Assembly (NCBI GenBank): GCA_007117185.1
Contig: SKHA01000148.1
Location: 1 to 7,860, forward strand
Length of the DNA stretch: 7,860 nucleotides
DNA from: Spirochaeta sp.
GTDB taxonomy: Bacteria; Spirochaetota; Spirochaetia; DSM-27196; Alkalispirochaetaceae
Direction: 5' to 3'
Shown here: in pieces, positions 5,813 through 7,860 of the stretch
Numbering within the stretch: position 1 is the stretch's first letter
Layout of the letters: each line of letters opens with the position of its first letter
The notes under the pieces: generated by a model
What the model was told of the DNA's origin: nothing
The model's database searches: none
Seen by the model: the letters and a program-made list of their open reading frames with translations, nothing else
Position numbers and translations under genes: made by a program

Positions 5813-5839
5813 ATAACTTGTTGTTCTGTAACAAGTTAT
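5813..5839. repeat. Perfect 10-bp inverted repeat with 7-nt loop
   Basis: ATAACTTGTT (5813-5822) and AACAAGTTAT (5830-5839) are exact reverse complements around a 7-nt spacer. The arm is AT-rich (2 of 10 GC) and is followed by only TTTC, so it is a poor intrinsic terminator. A dimeric protein binding site or an origin-associated structure fits better. It is centred about midway between the two DnaA-box pairs. Confidence 0.6.
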
Positions 5840-5867
5840 TTTCGGTCGAATGCTAGAGAACGGTTAG

Positions 5868-5888
5868 GGTGTGTCAATCTGATACACC
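5868..5888. repeat. 9-bp inverted repeat with 3-nt loop
   Basis: GGTGTGTCA (5868-5876) and TGATACACC (5880-5888) pair fully apart from one G-T wobble, around loop ATC. No T-run follows, so it is not a standard terminator. The pseudo-palindrome TGTnTCA-TGAnACA resembles an operator for a dimeric regulator, for example the winged-helix protein encoded just upstream; that link is inference. Confidence 0.5.
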
Positions 5889-5908
5889 GAAACCACAAAA
5901 ATGTAATT

Positions 5909-5922
5909 TTTCGAAGTCGAAA
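5909..5922. repeat. Short inverted repeat TTTCGA-AG-TCGAAA
   Basis: Two 6-bp arms separated by 2 bp sit between the AT-rich stretch and the right-hand DnaA-box pair. Such a short palindrome could arise by chance; it is listed because it falls in the spacer where an origin would have its box-to-unwinding-element junction. Confidence 0.35.
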
Positions 5923-5925
5923 GAC

Positions 5926-5945
5926 TGTGGAAAAGTTGTGGAAAA
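5926..5945 (-). repeat. DnaA-box pair, right copy
   Basis: Two identical 9-mers TTTTCCACA on the minus strand (5945-5937 and 5934-5926), 11 bp apart, each matching TTWTNCACA. Reading on from the second box on the minus strand leads through the short palindrome into an AT-rich stretch, the order expected of boxes followed by an unwinding element. It lies directly upstream of the next gene's probable start, so it could also act as a DnaA-responsive control site. Confidence 0.7.
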
Positions 5946-5976
5946 CCGGTGGCCATTATGCTACTCTGCGAAGAGC

Positions 5977-6900
5977 GTGAAACCGACACTCATACATGTG
6001 GTGCTACTGATTCTTCGCTGGATAGTCATCTCTGTGTCCGGTTTTGGCCTGGTTTTTGCTGTAACGGGCACGATGAGCCCCCTGGTCTATTTTCTGCCCC
6101 GGATCTCTGTTGTCGCCGCGATCCTGGCGGTGTTTCTCACATATCTGAGAAGCGTGACCCGCCGGGTACACGTCGCTGTGTTGCTGGCGCTCTTCTATCC
6201 GCTTGTGATCCTCACCTTTGCCGTCCCGGTGCTCACTCCGGTGGTGGATCGTCCGGAGATTCCATCGTTCCATCTGCCGGTACCGACGATCCTGCATGGC
6301 CGCGGGCACTCCCTGTTTGTGGACAACCAGACGGGAGGCGAGTTGGGAAACGTCGTGGTGGTACGGCACCACTCGCCGCCGCACCTCGACTTCTTTCCCC
6401 AGATAATCTGGAACTCCCGGGAAGAAACCCTGCTGCTGCGTGGTGGAGAGACCCTCTCCTCCCGGGAGGTGATGGGGCTGGGACGGACACCGTTGCCACC
6501 GGCGGTCATCGCGCTGCGAACCGACCTGGATACCGTTCTGGAGCTGGTGCGCTTCGACCCGCAGGGCGCAACCTCGGCAATGGCTGTCGCTCTGGCACAC
6601 ATTCTGGCGCTGTCCGCGGCGGTAGTGATGGCCTGGGGATGCGCCCGGGCCAGCCGCTGGCTCCTGGTGAACACCATGGTGACCCTTTTTTACGGGTGGT
6701 TGCTCCTGGCGCTGCCCCGTTTGCTCGCCGCGCCGGCGGTACAGGGGCTTTTCACCCGCTTTCCCCTGCCCCTGTGGGTGACGGACTACCTGCCGGTGAT
6801 CGGCTGGGTCCTGCTGGCGGTGATCCTGCTGGTGGTTGCTCTGGTGCAGCCCCCCCTCACCACGTGGCAGCGTGAAATAGGCTCGGGGGATGGTAGATGA
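5977..6900 (+). CDS. Six-segment membrane protein with central soluble domain, unknown function
   Basis: A 307-residue protein from GTG 5977. An open frame reaches back to 5869, but it would run through the DnaA boxes and encode non-membrane-like sequence, so the start just before the first hydrophobic segment is preferred; the ribosome binding site is weak (AAGAG). Probable membrane segments are at about 5-30, 35-57, 64-88, then 198-220, 227-252 and 268-292. Residues 89-197 form a soluble domain with short strand-like stretches (HSLFVDN, GNVVVVRHHS, ETLLLRGG). This 3+3 layout around a beta-rich loop resembles LptF/LptG lipopolysaccharide-export permeases, but I see no diagnostic motif and the protein is shorter, so this is only a hint. 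The stop overlaps the next start (ATGA, 6897-6900), which implies translational coupling and a joint function. Confidence 0.78.
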   Translation: MKPTLIHVVLLILRWIVISVSGFGLVFAVTGTMSPLVYFLPRISVVAAILAVFLTYLRSVTRRVHVAVLLALFYPLVILTFAVPVLTPVVDRPEIPSFHLPVPTILHGRGHSLFVDNQTGGELGNVVVVRHHSPPHLDFFPQIIWNSREETLLLRGGETLSSREVMGLGRTPLPPAVIALRTDLDTVLELVRFDPQGATSAMAVALAHILALSAAVVMAWGCARASRWLLVNTMVTLFYGWLLLALPRLLAAPAVQGLFTRFPLPLWVTDYLPVIGWVLLAVILLVVALVQPPLTTWQREIGSGDGR

Positions 6901-7860
6901 GTATCACCAGATTCTTTCTCATTTTTCTGGCGGTCTTTCTGCTTCTGGCGGCGGCGTTCTCGACGTACCTCGCCTGGGGAACCCTGCAGGTGGCCCCGGT
7001 TCTTCCGCAGTTCCAGACGGCAACTCTGCTACGCCAGTTGCTGATCGAGTTCTTCCGCCTCCTTCCCTTTGCTGTCACCGCCGCTACCGTCCTGGCGTTC
7101 TCGGGAATCGGGGGGAGCGAACACACCGACACGTCAACCTCCCCGCTGGAGCGCGGTAAAGCGACCCTGATCATTCTGGTGGTCCTGGGGATCCTGAACG
7201 GCGCCTGGTTCGGCATGGTGGAGTCCCGGGTATCAGCGCAGGTGCAGCACCTGCAGTATCTGAGTCGCTCCGGGCAGAACGTGATCGCCGAGGCCCGGAG
7301 GTTGCTGGACCAAAGACAGTTCGTGGAAGCGCAGGAGCGTGTATTCATGCACCGTTCGATCTTCGGTGAAACAGAAGAGAACCAGGCGCTTCTGATGGAA
7401 ACGGACCGGCGGTTGGCGGATGAGAGAACTGTTCAGGAGCGGCTGGCTGTGGACGAGCTGATGCCCTGGGAACGGCAGCGCCGTCTGACGGAGGTTCAGT
7501 CGATGACTCTGACCGACCTGATCGGTCAGGCAGAGCAATTTCTCCAGGACGAGGACTTCTTCAGCGCCCACCATTTTGCCTCGCTGGCGGTGGCAAGGAA
7601 CCCCAACCGCCAGGACGCGCGACGAATCCAGGCCCGGGCCCTCGCGGCGATAGAGGGAGAGCGGCGGCAGATCGTTGAAACCCCTGACCGGGAGTTCTTT
7701 GCCGCCAAAAACCGCGCCTACATGGCGTTCCGCCAGGGTGAGACCATACCCGAACGTGCCGTAGAGGCGTGGCACCTTTTTCGCGAGCTGGAAAATCAGG
7801 CCCCCCGGGACCCGGACGTGCTCACCTTTGCCCCCCGGGCGTTGGAGCAGGCCCAGCGGA
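6897..7860 (+). CDS. Membrane-anchored protein with TPR-like soluble region (3' truncated by window edge)
   Basis: An open frame of 321 complete codons running off the window. ATG 6897 overlaps the previous stop by 4 bp. Membrane segments are at about 5-27, 44-69 and 88-108, with an acidic/polar loop (EHTDTSTSPLE) between the second and third. From about 115 onward the protein is soluble, helical and rich in Arg, Glu and Gln. AEARRLLDQRQFVEAQERVF (131-150) and AEQFLQDEDFFSAHHFASLAVARNPNRQDARRIQARAL (212-249) follow the TPR-type pattern of a helix pair with Ala in the second helix and NPxxxxA. This suggests a protein-interaction platform. I do not recognise the family. Coupling to the preceding six-segment protein suggests a two-part envelope complex; the partner and role are unknown. 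Confidence 0.8.
   Translation, partial: MSITRFFLIFLAVFLLLAAAFSTYLAWGTLQVAPVLPQFQTATLLRQLLIEFFRLLPFAVTAATVLAFSGIGGSEHTDTSTSPLERGKATLIILVVLGILNGAWFGMVESRVSAQVQHLQYLSRSGQNVIAEARRLLDQRQFVEAQERVFMHRSIFGETEENQALLMETDRRLADERTVQERLAVDELMPWERQRRLTEVQSMTLTDLIGQAEQFLQDEDFFSAHHFASLAVARNPNRQDARRIQARALAAIEGERRQIVETPDREFFAAKNRAYMAFRQGETIPERAVEAWHLFRELENQAPRDPDVLTFAPRALEQAQR

Larger units (their letters stand above)
5686..5976. other. Non-coding region with paired DnaA-box modules; possible replication origin or DnaA-controlled region
   Basis: About 290 bp without a convincing gene. At its left edge are AGTGGATAA (5702-5710) and TGTGGATAA (5713-5721); at its right edge are TGTGGAAAA at 5926-5934 and again at 5937-5945. 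Read on the minus strand these are TTATCCAC(T/A) and TTTTCCACA, three of the four matching the DnaA-box consensus TTWTNCACA exactly and one with a single mismatch. All four point the same way and both pairs have an 11-bp period. Between the pairs lie three inverted repeats and AT-rich stretches, including 5890-5912, next to the right-hand pair. Known bacterial origins combine clustered DnaA boxes with an AT-rich unwinding element; neither dnaA nor dnaN is in view. A DnaA-regulated promoter is the main alternative. Confidence 0.55.

Noticed and set aside
5813..5843. The 10-bp inverted repeat as an intrinsic terminator of the STAS operon
   Set aside because: The stem is AT-rich and only a TTT follows, with a long untranslated gap after the gene; weak as a terminator, although not excluded.
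5869..5976. Upstream extension of the six-segment membrane protein
   Set aside because: The extra 36 residues are cysteine- and lysine-rich, unlike the rest, and would be encoded by the DnaA-box pair; no ribosome binding site precedes 5869.
5714..5980. An 88-codon plus-strand frame in the non-coding region
   Set aside because: It begins inside a DnaA box, has no ribosome binding site, spans all three inverted repeats and gives an implausible protein.
7233..7775. A 180-codon minus-strand open frame
   Set aside because: It lies opposite the TPR-like membrane protein, whose reading frame is continuous to the window end with sensible membrane segments and a clean start overlap.
7770..7784. Sigma-54-promoter-like TGGCAC-N5-TCGC
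   Set aside because: It keeps the GG-N10-GC core but has a mismatch in the -12 element and lies inside a coding gene with no gene start downstream in view.

Overview
The window is a GC-rich (roughly 60% by eye), densely coding bacterial chromosome segment. It holds ten credible complete or nearly complete protein genes plus two cut by the window edges, and one ~290-bp non-coding region of unusual structure. No rRNA, tRNA, CRISPR array, insertion sequence or phage gene is visible. The combination of a STAS protein ending in a zinc ribbon, highly divergent housekeeping-family proteins and paired anonymous membrane proteins recalls free-living spirochaetes. That taxonomic guess is an inference from memory of family distributions, not something the sequence proves.

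Layout. Positions 1-459 hold the 3' part of rsmE (16S rRNA m3U1498 methyltransferase). It is followed at 482 by a divergent WecG/TagA/CpsF-like protein whose usual catalytic signatures are degenerate. That gene converges on, and overlaps by 68 bp, a minus-strand fxsA-family membrane protein gene. Overlapping divergent promoters in a short AT-rich gap (1668-1739) appear to serve fxsA and, rightward, a sigma-54-type AAA+ activator (1740-2894) that has no DNA-binding domain and a degenerate receiver. A minus-strand gene for a small exported protein (2911-3441) follows. Its best promoter would give an almost leaderless mRNA. An SDR-family protein lacking the usual catalytic serine position is read divergently (3514-4272).

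From 4308 a clear sigma-70-like promoter drives a probable operon: STAS/zinc-ribbon protein, a 60-residue very basic small protein, and an OmpR-like winged-helix regulator with a receiver that lacks the phosphoacceptor. The last of these is preceded by a good ribosome binding site that points to an ATC codon rather than to the GTG start.

Positions 5686-5976 contain no convincing gene. They hold two copies of a 20-bp module, each made of two DnaA-box-like 9-mers spaced 11 bp apart, flanking about 200 bp with three inverted repeats and AT-rich stretches. This resembles a replication origin or a DnaA-responsive control region. To its right, two translationally coupled membrane-protein genes (5977-6900 and 6897 to the window end) follow; the first has a 3+3 transmembrane layout around a soluble domain, the second has three membrane segments and a TPR-like tail.

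Taken together, much of the window is signalling machinery in which canonical phosphorylation or catalytic residues are missing (two receivers, the SDR, the WecG-like protein). The most unusual feature is the paired DnaA-box module region.
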